Origin: Oncomelania hupensis
Taxonomy: Eukaryota > Mollusca > Gastropoda > Littorinimorpha > Pomatiopsidae
Direction of reading: 5' to 3'
NCBI GenBank assembly: GCA_036898135.1
Contig: CM072525.1
Coordinates: 24,522,887-24,586,886 of the forward strand
DNA length: 64,000 nt
In this document: in pieces, positions 1-16,700 of the stretch
How the letters are laid out: every line of letters starts with the position of its first letter
Numbering within the stretch: position 1 is the first letter of the stretch
Notes under the pieces: generated by a model
Databases searched by the model: none
What the model was told of the DNA's origin: nothing
The model's input: only the letters and a program-made list of their open reading frames with translations
Program-made: the position numbers and the translations under genes

Positions 1-551
1 CCACAGTGAAAATAGAAATAGGTTTTCGCAGGCAAACACAATATCCGAGCACATGCAACTGTAGAACTTAGAAGAAAACTGTAGAAAATTGGCGGTTAAG
101 TACAACCGGAAAAGACCAGCAGTAATGGGCACGGAAATTTACCCTTGACTTATAATGTATAAACAAATACAATAGTTAAAAGAAACACTGTAACAATATT
201 TTACATATTGTATGATAAAAATTAAGAATTATAAGCACAATTAAATAATTATAGGTTGCTGAATTGATTTTGTATAAATATTTTTCACATACATACGCCG
301 CAGCATATGTGAAGCAGACGAAACATTCCAGACAGTTTAGCCAATTAAAAGCGAGAGTAGGCCTATGTTAGCGTGTGCGCAGTGTGGCTTTGTGGTGGGG
401 CAGAATCGGGCTGCAAACGGGAGGGCGATAGACTCCGCTACGCATCGGGTTTTTGTAGGGCTATGTGGGTCCCTACTAAAACCCGACAAAAGTCGGGATG
501 CCCTATGCGGCCCCAGTGGGGCCCCGATCGGGCTGGTTTGCTGGGCACTAC
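1..551. other. Intron of the DZANK1-like gene, no exon seen
   Basis: This stretch lies downstream (minus sense) of the exon at 552-705. I see no further exon with matching phase. Apart from the hairpin cluster at 446-523 it is AT-rich single-copy-looking sequence. Confidence 0.5.
446..523. repeat. Cluster of short hairpins
   Basis: Two stem-loops stand side by side. Arms at 446-460 and 471-485 pair at 14 of 15 positions around a 10-base loop. The arms 482-487 and 492-497 (cccgac / gtcggg) pair perfectly around aaaa. A GC-rich ggcccc/ggggcc pair follows at 509-523. The block is much more GC-rich than its surroundings and could be the end of an unrecognised mobile element. Confidence 0.55.
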
Positions 552-4065
<3,514 letters not shown>

Positions 4066-4485
4066 CTGAAAATTTATCAATTCATTTGGAAACTAAAATA
4101 AAGTTCTAATGAAAACAATGTGGGAGCATATCTCTATGTTTAAAAAGTTCGAACTAACAGAAAGCTGCTAAAAATTCACCACACAAAGATTCAAACAAAC
4201 TTAACTTCAAATATTCTGAAATAGAGCCGAAGTAAAAATTAATGTTCTTGGCAAGTACTTGTTTAACGCGAAAATAATGTTCTGAATCTTGTCTTGTCTT
4301 GTCTTGTCTTTCCGTAGGCGCCCACAATCATAATCATATACTTGTTGATTATACTGACACTATGAATCACTTAATAAGCAAATCTTTCCAAAACAAACAC
4401 AACAAGTATTACTTAATAGTCTAAAAAGAAAAGTTCGTTGTGGACACGATTTCGATTTTCTATACAAATTCACATGCATTCTTAC

Positions 4486-4695
4486 CCTGCTACTATCAGT
4501 TTACGCTTGTTTTGCTGCCTCACTATTTTGTTGTCAAGCAGCCATTTTAGATCAACAGTGCCCGACAAGAGAGATTCTCGAATTTTTATTGGATAAAAAT
4601 CTTTACAAGGGAGATGCCTTTTCTTTGATGGCGTCATTTCCTTTTCCGTTTTTGATGGTGTGGTTTTGAGAAAGTACACACCATACTACAGCAAG
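4486..4695. promoter_or_regulatory. Divergent promoter region of DZANK1-like and NOG1
   Basis: A good minus-strand donor (GTAAGA, starting at 4485 in minus sense) suggests a noncoding first exon of the DZANK1-like gene from 4486 upward. NOG1 starts translation at 4696 on the plus strand. About 200 bp must therefore hold both transcription starts. A CRE/ATF-like TGGCGTCA lies at 4629-4636. I see no clear TATA box. Start sites are not determined. Confidence 0.5.
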
Positions 4696-4743
4696 ATGGA
4701 TAAGTACAATTTTAAGAGAATTGCGGTGATTCCACCGGCAAAG
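4696..4743 (+). CDS. GTPBP4: NOG1 exon 1
   Basis: Codes for the 16 residues [16 protein letters not shown], typical of the NOG1 N-terminus, and ends in phase 0 at donor GTATGT. Confidence 0.92.
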
Positions 4744-7700
4744 GTATGTTTTCTAAAGTTTTTATCAATTATTTTGTTGAAGTACAAGACTTAAAACACC
4801 TAGAAAACTCATATGATCGGTGTTTGTTTTGGCATCTGAAAATTTCCATGATTGAACACGTGGGACACAGCCTCACAGGACACTTCACACTCGCAGAGTT
4901 TACTCTGAGAGTAAACATTACTTCAGTTACTTGTATACAACTAAGATTTTTAGTAGGTATTTTCACTTAATATTTTGGATCTAGAGTAGAGGAAATTTAA
5001 GGACCTCCGTTTTATGTGAAACAGCGTTGTAACGTCACAGTTAATTAGATTAGGCCTACTGTCAATCATTTAATAGTATTAGTATATTAATTTTAAACTT
5101 TGATTTGTAATTATACAATTGTAGTTGTGCATAAATGGTATTAGAAGTAGCGTCATCATCATCATTATTATTATCATTGTAGTATTGACTGATACATCAG
5201 AACACTACAACTGTAGAAAATAAAGTTGTGGCCGTAGGGGAGCGTGATGTTGCCATTGTTGGAGATCACACTTATCTTGGGCCAGCGTAATGAGGGTGAT
5301 GCCCATCTCTCTCCCTCGCTGCTTTACCTTCCCCACCCTTAAGAAAGTGTAGGTATTCAGTCACAGTTGAGTCAACTGGGGGCGTTGTTATAATTTGTCT
5401 CTTCACGGTTTGCGGTCACCCGGTACCCATCCCAGGGCTGAGCTTTAACGTTCGCCAACTCGCCAATGGCCCCTAAAAATAGTGTGTGGCGAGCCCGATT
5501 TGGGGTACCATTCGCCCGGCTGGCGACTTGAAAATACCGCCAGTGGTAGAGATTCTGTACCTGTACACGGACTTTTGACTTGCAATGTAAAACAAAACAC
5601 GCGCCAACCGCTTCTGCAGTCAGCACCGGAGACCCGTTCCGATGCATGCTAGGAAGTTAGGTAATGCTAGCAAAGCGAGGGATTTGCGAAGTAAAAATAG
5701 CCTTTTCTCGCGAGACTTTCTTCTTTCCCTCGCCGCGAAACGCTACTGCCCTTTATTTATTTTATTTTATTTTATTTATTTAATCGTTCTTATATAGCGC
5801 TTTTCCAGCTCAAGAGCTGCTCAAGGCGCTGGCCGTTACAGGATCTAACTCGAGCCGCCCGAGACGCCCACCCGCAGCCTTTGGGCGCATGGTCTGACGC
5901 CCGGACAACTGAGCACAATCCTGGGCAGCCAGGGATGGGGGAGAAGGACCTAGGTGCATGCTGGGTGTGTTCTTGTCACCGGCACTCACCCGTCTAGGAC
6001 ATGAGCGTCAGGATCTTTAAAGTCCGTTATGATGGAATGTATGCGACACAGACTAGACCTCGGTTTATACTCTCATCCGAAGGAGTAGGAAAACAGGAGT
6101 AAAGTGTCTTTCCCAGGGACACAACACAATGGCCCGGCCAGGGCTCGAACCCGGGACCATCCGATCCGCAAGCCGAAGCTCTACCATTAGACCACAGTGC
6201 CCTGCGAGATCCTAGCCTTCTTGCTTCCTTGCGTGTATCGGAACGAGTCTCTGACTTCCTTGATGAGTCACGCGAGACTTGCCGTACTTTCGATATTCCT
6301 CATTGTGATGATATTCTGGGGAAGATACGTTTATCTTACTAGGGGGTAAGACTTATTGATAGATGGGCGATGCGCTACCACTATCGATCGTTCTTTTACC
6401 AGAAGTCCTAAAGTGGTGTGAGAGACAGATCACAGTACTTTGGTCACATAAAATTTATATTTGTCCTCGGGAATTTTAGTATCATTTGGCTCAACTTGAG
6501 AACCGGTGATGACTAATCAAAAGACTAGATTATTATGTCTCAAGAGAAGAAAACTAATAACTACACAACAACACAAATAGAATGACACCAGTCGTATGTA
6601 TGTAATTTCACTTTTTATATATTCAACACAAACTTTAACATTTCTGCATTAATCGGTAAATAAATAAGTAATATAGTTCCAAGTGCTGGGAAAATGTCTT
6701 AACAGGTTTCTTTCGTCATTTGCTACCTGCGGTTCCGATTTTCACTGTTTGTAAGTTTCAAAGGTTCTAGTTTCTCGAGGGTATGACTCAGTTCTTGTGG
6801 GTGACTTAGCTAAGGTAAGTCGGGTCGCTCTTGAAGCTGTGGGGTTTGGACGTGGTCAGGTAGAATCGTGGTAGTTCTCCTTGGTTCCACGGGAGCGACG
6901 GTCAGGCGTTCGTCTCCACAAACGTGATCCCAGGTCCGACCTGTAAAAGTCGGAGCCCTGGCTACAGTATTCTCGTTAGCTACAAGTGTGCGGTCCCCTC
7001 TGCAAAGTGTCCATAGCATCAGACACCTGCAGGGTTCCCATATGCACAATTCAATTCGAATCTTAAGGCTAAGGTACATCAAACCACATGCATACTGTCT
7101 CAGAAACAATAATCTGTTTCTGTAACTATATATCAAGAACATATTATTTATACATGGCAATCAATATACACTAAACATACACATATCAAAACTATTAGTG
7201 TTATCTTACTTGTAGACTCTGGGACTCGTGAAATCGTCTTTTACGTCTCTAGCACCCTCTTGATGAGATGGAGATAGACGAACACTGCAGTTTGTTCCTT
7301 TGGTCGACCCTCACAGCTTAACAGTTCTTTTGCGACTGATCAGTTGAGATTTGGTCCCCAAAGGTATGCAAAAGTTCCCAATAGTCTTCTGACCAATCGT
7401 TTTTAGCTCTCGTTTTCGTTAATCTCGCATCTACAGAATTATGGTTCTAATTTGAATAGTTCCTCCCCTTCTCTCTTGTCACTGGGCACGCATAATCACT
7501 TTTCAAGTGGAGTATCAGGGATAGAGTGAAGAACAGATGCAATAACGATAAGCGGTGTCTGCCCAATACGGGTGACATCATCTTGGTAACTTTTGGCTGG
7601 GGTGAGCTACTTAGTGTCTCATGGTGCAGTAAGTTAGTTAATCGAAGACAACGCTATGGTTAGTTTTTGACTAAAGTATGCTATTTAACATTCTTGGTCG

Positions 7701-10700
7701 CCAAGTCTGTTGATGGTATCGGTAGCTATCGGCGGTGTGCCTGTTTCAAGGACGTTAATTTGCCATGTGTGTGCGGCTTGTTAGCTAACTGTTGTATTAA
7801 TGTCCAGTTTCGTTTCGGTGGTCTCTCTGTTTCGCTAAGCTAATTTCCTACCTGTTTGTCATCAATATTTCTGCTGTTACATAGGCCCCCCCAAAAACTA
7901 TTCTTACACGTGGGTAAGAATTGGTACTGAAATGGTGGCGCAAATATGTACATGCATTATTTACATAGAGTACTGGGGAAGAGGTCACTGGGGTACAAAG
8001 CTGGGTGCATCCACCCGCAACTGACTGGAAGTCAAAAGGTGCATAATCACATGCTCACATCTTCAAACACTTCCAACTATTTTATTTTAAAATATTATGT
8101 GAAGGAATTTGCTTGAATAGACATAAGAAACATAGCTTTAGCAGATAAGACAGTGTTGGATTTGGTAAAAGCAACATCCAAGTTAAAGATTTGGGATTTT
8201 AATCCAGTCAGAGCTTTACTGAGCATGTGCAAAACGATGGAGAGACAACATGGTTCATAATGATCGCTTCTGTCTTAAAACAGGGGCTATCCATTTGTTT
8301 ACTTCTGTTTGTTTGGATAGTAAAGGGATCATTTTAACAGGATATTTGCTTTAAATAGGATTTTTTAAATATACAAATTAAGAAACTACCCTTTAAAAAG
8401 TCGTGTTATTTGTGACACTTTCGTGTCACACAGTCTTTCATACTTGAAGTAATCAAAAAAGGGTTTAAATACAAGTTGGATCAAACAGAAATCAATGTTT
8501 TCATTTTGTTTGGCATAGAATACTATTCTAAACAAAAAAGCTGTTTGTAGGCATAAGTACACTATAAAATACAGTACTTTTTAGCTTCGGTGTCACATTT
8601 GTCACAAATGACATATATATGTATTGTTATTATAATAATTAAAGGCAGTTTATTTTTAAATCCTGAATTTCTAGTAACTGAAAGTTGAATTGCACATGGT
8701 CAAACAGCCCATTTCCTTTGGTTCAATGGCAGGAAGGAGAGAAGGTAAGTCTTATTTGTGGTGTCACACTTATATTTTAGTCACAAATGAAACACTGACG
8801 TCACAAATGACATTATAAAATATGTATTATTATAAATAAATCACAGATTATGTGAAATAAGTTAGATTTTAGGGTGTTTGAGTGTAGACACAACAAGCAT
8901 GTCTCAACAGGAAGCTACATTAGCAGCCTAGGAATATTTTCTGATGTACTGCTATTTTGTGACACAATTTTGTTTCGTGTAACATATCACAAATGACACA
9001 AAATGTTTTAGTTTGTACAAGTTATGCTGTCCAGGTTATTAATATGCTTGCTCAGTTTCATGAATTTTATTGCAACATTGTTTTAAGTTAAAACATTTGC
9101 ACTGAATAACTTTTTTCATTCTAAGTACTTAGTTGTGTGTGTCATATGTTACAGAAATACATGTGACGACAAATTGTATTCTTACCATTGAAATAACATT
9201 TTCCATTTTTCTTTTTGTTTAATTTTTTTTCTTTTTTAGGTCTTAGGCCTCTGTGGCCAGCTTTGCAAATACCTCTCCCAAACACAAATAATCTGAGGTG
9301 TTTATGAAAATCAAGAGCGACTCAAAGTTGATCCTGACAGATGGGAGGCCTTTTAGGAGAAACAGAAAGGAGTGTTTAAATGATGGTATTGCAATCGATC
9401 CGAGCAAAAGACACAGAATGGGTCAACCCGCAAAACCAAAAATATCTACCACAAGAATGTTGTAAGGCTTTTTTCAAGAAAGCACTGGAAGAGCTACAAA
9501 AGGCTACCTCTTACAGTCAGCCGCAGATGATCAGTAGGCATCTGAATAAAGAATTGACCACATGGCCACTGTTACAATGTTCTATGAACAAGGAAGTCTC
9601 AGCAGACATGATGATAATGAACCAGCACCTGTAACTCATTGCTTGGAGTAGTCTGTGCTTTTGGCAGGGTCTCCCAAACCCAGGTAAAATATAGTATTCT
9701 ATTCTATATTATCATTACTTCCTTCCAGAGTTAGTTTTCTTTTACATTAATGTACCTTGTGAAATGGCACTTAAAAAAAAATAACTTTAAAGTATGTATG
9801 GATACAAACCAACTGGCCAGGAACATTACACTTTGCCTTTGTTTCAGGATACAATATGGCAGTTAGGTACAAAAACAGTATAACTTATAAGAGAAAGAAA
9901 GGCCAGAAATTTTATTATGGCCAAGTATGGGAATATTTACATAATTCGTTTTTACTGCATTTGGAAAATAGTTTAATATCTGATTCTGTACTTTTAATAT
10001 TTTTGTTACGAAAATACTTAAATTACATCCATAAAATTACTCTTTCCACAGTTTTCTTTCCAGAATTTTTTTTTATAGGAAATTGTAACAATCGGATCCC
10101 AACTTACTACTAGAAGTATTTTAGTCTTGATTACATAATGTTAAAATGTGCTGTATGGGACTGTTGCAGGTCATTGCTTTTGGTCAGACAACAAGACTGG
10201 CCACTGAAGTTTCTCCGGTCATGGGGACAATATTTCACGTTTCTCGAAAAAGATTACCTTGACCATGGTGTGGGGATAGATGGTTTAAACAAAAATGTAT
10301 TCAACAAACCAGATAATAAAAGGTTAAACCAAATATGGTGCACAAAAGCACAAGGCTTAAATGAGTGCTACCCAAATAATAAATAATTTATCAAAAATAT
10401 CACTGGCGGACAACAGGAAACAACAACACATTGATATAAATACAAGGAAAAAAGAAAAAAATAAGTAAAAATAAAAGTAGATGAACTTGTTTTCCTTGAT
10501 CCCACTATGGATTCACGTTTCCATTTATATTTTTGAATTGCATGACATTTTTAAACTGATGCATTTTCATGATTAGTCATTTGTGACGTGTGACGGCATC
10601 CTACTTTGGCATATGTCGCAAATGACACAGTTAATATTTTTATTAACAAGTTTGCTGGTGTTTTAATATGTTTGATTTTAAGGATTGTTTATCGAATTTC

Positions 10701-13700
10701 AAAAGGAGTGCATGTGGTATATTTTCATACAATAAGGTATTTCTTGTGTTATTTGTGACGTGTGACTGCAAAATCTGTCGCGTCACTCCCACAGTTGTCA
10801 CAAATGACAGTAGAACTACCATTTCTGGCTTCAGTATCATTGTGCTGGTTTTCTTCACATATGTTGTCAAACTTACTTTTTATAAGTTATGAATAAATAA
10901 TAGTATCACTTCAAATGCGTGTCTTGTTTTGTCGGAATGGAATTGTCTCCTACATAGTGAATGTCATTTGTGACTGTGACGACAAACAAAACCATTTTTC
11001 TTATTAAACTAGTTGGAAATTGTGATTTTTGTCTCCATCCCTGTCAGTAGAATCACTAACATAGTTTGTTCATACTATCATATGCTGTCTGGTCCCAGCT
11101 GGATTATCACAACTATACACAGTTTGGTGTCACATGTCACAAATGACATTCTGCAAGCAGTCTCATTCAAAACTCAATTACTCAAGAACTAAGCAATCGA
11201 GCGCAAAGTCCTTTACCACACTGTATACTGTAATGCTTTTCCAGTATAAAAATGATCATCTTGCACATTTAATATCATTTTTATTTTTGAGGTCTGTGAC
11301 TGTCACCTTTTGATCTCTAGTCATCTGTGAGGGGTTGGAAGCAAGGTTAGGTTTGTCTACAGTGGGCACGGGGTATCTGCTGAGGTAGTCAGCTCCGTGG
11401 TTACTCTTTCCGGGTATGTATTCTACATGAAATGAGTAGGGCTGTAGCAAGAGTGACCAACGCATGAGTCTGGCGTTGAGTTTCTGCGATGACGCAAGGA
11501 AGGTTAAGGGTTGGTGATCGCACTGCACCTTGAAATGAGCGCCATACAAATACATCTGGAATTTCTGGATGGCCCAGACCAATGCCAAACATTCTTTTTC
11601 TACTGTTGTGTAATTGTGTTCAGCTTTGTTTAATTTCCGGCTGGCATACGCGACGGGCAGGAGAAGTGTAGAGTCATTGGGGTCAGATTGTAGTAGGGTT
11701 GCTCCTAAACCTTGATTGCTCGCATCTGTGCGTAGCACGAATGGTTGGGTTGCATCGGGCAACTTCAGGATGGGTTGTGAGGTGAGTCTAGCTTTCAGGG
11801 TTTGGAACGCATCTTCGCACTCAGCATTCCATTCTACTTTCTCGGGCGCTTTCTTCTTGGTTAGATCAGACAATGGCGCGGCGATGGAATTGAAGTTGGC
11901 AACGAATTTCTGGTAGTAGCCACATAGGCCTAGAAACGATTGCACATCCTTCTTGTTTATCGGGCGAGGTGCCTTGTTCATTTTCGCGATGTTCTTGTCT
12001 TCCGGAAGAAGACTGCCGTGTCTGAGTGTGTGACCGAGAAACTCTATCTCTTCGTATCCTAGCAGGCACTTTGTCGGTCGGGCTGTTAGTCCGGTTTCCC
12101 TAAGTCGCTGAAGAACGGTAGAGAGAAGTCTTAAGTGGTCATCCCAGGTGTGGGTCGCGATTAAGATATCATCCATAAAGTGATGGAGTTCTTCTTCTTG
12201 AATGGGCGCGAGAAGTTGTTTCATCATGCGTGAGAAAATGCTTGGTGCGTTGTTCAGTCCAAACGGTAAGACATTGAACTCATAGTGGCCATCAGCTGTA
12301 CTGAAGGCTAGATACGGTCTTAGGTGCTCTGGCACCGGTATCTGATAGTACCCTTTGCTTAGGTCTATTCGCGAAAAGTATTTTGCGTTATGCAATTTCG
12401 CGAACAGCTGTGCTGTGTCTGGCAGCGGTTCGGCTTGGAATTCCGTCACGGCATTCAATCGACGGTAATCAATGCATAGACGGTGTTCTCCGCTCGGTTT
12501 GCGTAAGAGGACTATTCCAGCGCTGTATGGTGAGGTTGAGGGGGAAATTATTCCAGCCTCTAATAGGGTGGCTATCTCCTGCTTGACAGCGGTTTGTTTG
12601 GCAAGAGGGATAGGGTACGGTTTTACTCGGACAGGGGTAGTGTCAGTCAAGGTCATTGTCACTTCAACTAACGGTGTCTGTCCAGGTATGTCCGTCAACA
12701 CTGCTTGGTGTTGTGCAACTATCTCCATTATCTGTCTTTGTCTGTCTGTCGATAGTTTTGGGTCGATAGCTACGTCTCTGTACGTCTCGCTACTTTTAAG
12801 CGGATACTCGATAGCTAAGTCCTCTGTTGCTTCGACTTCTTCTGCTATAGACAAAGCCATTAAATGATCTGTGGATGTTGCGTCATCGCGGTCTAGGTAC
12901 CGTTTGAGCAAGTTGATGTGGTACATTCTCTCTTTTCCCTTTACCTTGATCCGGTAGTTTGTTCGCGACACTTTTTGCGTGACTACGTACGGGCCTTGCC
13001 ATGCAATTTCTAGTTTGTTGGACCCACTGGGGAGTAGGAGTAGGACTTTGTCTCCTTCAGCTAATTCTCGCTCTTTGGTGTTTTTGTTGTAGTGCCGAGC
13101 CTGTCGCGCGCGAGCTTGTTTGATGGCAGACGTTGCTAGTTGCCAGGTAGTGTGTAGGCGGCCACGTAACTCCGTTACGTACTGGGTAGCCGTTTTAACC
13201 TCTTCGTCTACCTGAGAATCTGTCCATCCTCGCTTCAGTGCTTCAAGCGGACCGGCTATCGGACGACCAAATAACAAGGTTGCCGGGGGAAATCCCGTTG
13301 ACGCGTGCGGAACCTCACGATACGCGAACAGCGCGGCTGCTACATAGGTATCCCAAGTCTCTGGCTTTTCGTTTACGAGTTTGCGCAGGATGGAAATTAG
13401 CGTACCGTTAAACCGTTCGACTTGACCGTTACTCTGAGGGTGGTAGGGAGATGAACGAACGTGTTTCGTCTGAATGAGAGAGAATACATCTTGCATCATC
13501 TTTCCCGTAAACTGCGATCCGTTATCTGTTAAGATTTGATCGGGAAATCCAACTCGTGTGAACATAGTGACCAGCGCTTCTGCTACTCGTTTGGTATCGA
13601 TAGTAGGAAGGGGTGTTGCTTCACACCACATGGTGCAAGTATCCACTAAGGTTAGGATATACCGATTGCGCTTTTTTGTGAGCGGCAGTGGGCCTACGAT

Positions 13701-16700
13701 GTCTACTGCTACTCTGTGGAATGGGGTACCGGTGACGGGCATTTCGCCTAGCGTTACTGGGACTGTCCATCTCTTTGATGCTACCTTCTGGCACTGGGGA
13801 CAAGAGCGGACAAAGCGCGTAATGTCTCCTGTTATTCCCGGCCAATGATAGTGAGCGGTAATTCTCTGAATTGTTGCACTCACGCCCATGTGCCCGCTAA
13901 ATGCAATGGCGTGTCCTACCTCTAGTACCTGTGGTCTATTTTTGGCAGGGACAACTAATTGAGAGTGGTCGTGGTCTGTCTGTCTGTACAGTAGTCCGTT
14001 TTTCTCAAAGAACTCTCCTTTCTTAGGTGGGTTATGCGCCTGAGGGAGTTTTTTGTAGCATTTAGCTAGTGTGGGGTCAGCTAGTTGATCTGCCCTCATC
14101 TCGGCTGGTGCCGGATTAGCAGGGAGATTATCTGCAGCGTCCTGTCTGATCTGTGTTCTAGTTTGGACTGATGCAACCGATGCCGGCGCAATTGGCGTCC
14201 CTAAATACACATATTTGCATCCTAGTATGATGTCATACAAAGGTGCATCCATTACTGCCGCTTTTACTTTTCCTGACACATATCGGGAGTCTACATGGAC
14301 TATCGCGATTGGTAAGGTGGAGGCGGGTATGGATCGATCAGGGCCTTGCAAAGTGATGGTCTCGTCGGTGATGTCCTCAGCCGCTACAAGAGTTCGACTG
14401 ACGATTGCATCGTACGATAATCCGGTGTCGTATAGACATGACGCGGTTTTTCCGTTCACTACAACTGTTTCACTGACTGGGGGTCGGGACTTATCTGAAG
14501 TCTCCAGTTCAACGGTACTAGTTTGACTTACAGCCACTGTGTGCGTTTGATTCGCTGTTCTACGGCAATCAACTGTGTTATGGTTAGTTCTTTTGCAGTT
14601 AGAACAATATTTCCGGGGGTTTTGACCTTGACCGGGCGGTTTCACCGAGTTTTGGGTTTTCTTGTTATCCGAATTCTGCTGATTCTGATTAGACTGCTGT
14701 GTTTGTTGTGGGTGGAGTTTCTGGTTGTTTCCATCTCTGCTGGGTTTATCTGTTACCTTGCGTTTAGCTTCGTTTTCATGCGCGGTGGTGTAACGGTCCG
14801 CTAGTTTGATTAGATCAGCTAAGTTCTCGGCACCTTGTTCCGCGGTGAACATCCTAGTTTCTGGCGTCATTGCATCGCGTAACTGTTCGCTAAGGATTAG
14901 TTCAGCAAGATCTTCGAATGATTCTTCTAGGTTGGATAAGGCTAACCATTTGCGTAAGTAGGTGTCCAATCGGTCTACAAACTGACTATGAGTTTCACCT
15001 TTTTCTCTTCGCGAGTTGCGCAATTTTTTTTCCGGTAGGTTTCGGAGGTCAACTCGAACCAAATCAAGAGTGCTTTCTTGAGAGCTGCGTAATCGTTACT
15101 TTGTCCTGTGGGCAATTTCGCGTACACGTCATAGGCTGTACCTCTCAATCCTTGAGCTAATTTTATGTTCCATTTGTTATAGTCAAGTTCGAATTCCTGT
15201 GCTAAGCGCTCAAACCGATCAAGATATGCATCTATCCTATCAACTTTCTCGTCAAATGGACTTAGAAAAAAATTCATGCCTGGAGTGATGGACGGAGGTT
15301 GGGGAGGGTTGTCAGATGAGTTTGACAGTAGGCTAATATTCGGGTCAGTTGCCCGAGCTGCTATCAACTGGTCCCTTTCTTTTTCCCTGGCTTCAATGTC
15401 CAACTTTTTTAGACGTTCCGTCATCTCTAGTTCCATGCCTTTTAACTTTTCTGCATGGTCTCTTTCCTCAGCTCTAGCTTTTTCTGCACAGATTCTTTCC
15501 TCAGCTCTAGCTTTTTCTGCACAGATTCTTTCCTCTGCTCTGGATTTTTCCAATTTATCCCATTCTGAGGTTACATACGTGATTAAATCTTGCCCTGTTA
15601 GACCTAGTGCTATCCCCTCTTCTCTCAATTCTCGGCGTACTTTTATGAAGTCGGCCATGATAGATTTCTAGATTTCCAGAGTCCAAAAGCAAGATAACCT
15701 AACTACTCTTAGTAAATCTAGTTTAACACAAGTACAATCAAAATATCCCTATGTGAGATGTTACCAGCAATCCACAACAATTTTCAATCAATGCATAAGA
15801 CACAATTATCTTACATCAATCAATACATACATGTGCATACAACAATCAATTCAATCATGCAATTCAAAAATCAAGAAAAAAGTTTTTCCCAATGTAACTG
15901 AGTCAACTCTCGGATTTTGTACTAGACCACTATTACGAATCCTAAGTGAGATAATGTTTTCTATTCGCTATTATCTTTAGTTACTCAAGATATAGATACT
16001 AAAATTTATTATCCCGGACGAGCCCCCATATGTGATGATATTCTGGGGAAGATACGTTTATCTTACTAGGGGGTAAGACTTATTGATAGATGGGCGATGC
16101 GCTACCACTATCGATCGTTCTTTTACCAGAAGTCCTAAAGTGGTGTGAGAGACAGATCACGGTACTTTGGTCACATAAAATTTATATTTGTCCTCGGGAA
16201 TTTTAGTATCATTTGGCTCAACTTGAGAACCGGTGATGACTAATCAAAAGACTAGATTATTATGTCTCAAGAGAAGAAAACTAATAACTACACAACAACA
16301 CAAATAGAATGACACCAGTCGTATGTATGTAATTTCACTTTTTATATATATTCAACACAAACTTTAACATTTCTGCATTAATCGGTAAATTAATAAGTAA
16401 TATAGTTCCAAGTGCTGGGAAAATGTCTTAACAGGTTTCTTTCGTCATTTGCTACCTGCGGTTCCGATTTTCACTGTTTGTAAGTTTCAAAGGTTCTAGT
16501 TTCTCGAGGGTATGACTCAGTTCTTGTGGGTGACTTAGCTAAGGTAAGTCGGGTCGCTCTTGAAGCTGTGGGGTTTGGACGTGGTCAGGTAGAATCGTGG
16601 TAGTTCTCCTTGGTTCCACGGGAGCGACGGTCAGGCGTTCGTCTCCACAAACGTGATCCCAGGTCCGACCTGTAAAAGTCGGAGCCCTGGCTACAGTATT

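Noticed and set aside
6810..7160. 116-codon ORF in the gypsy-1 LTR, repeated at 16539-16889
   Set aside because: It is conserved only because the LTRs are duplicates. No domain is visible, and LTR coding is unlikely.
11716..15671. Plus-strand ORFs opposite the gypsy-1 gag and pol
   Set aside because: They are shadows of the minus-strand coding frame.
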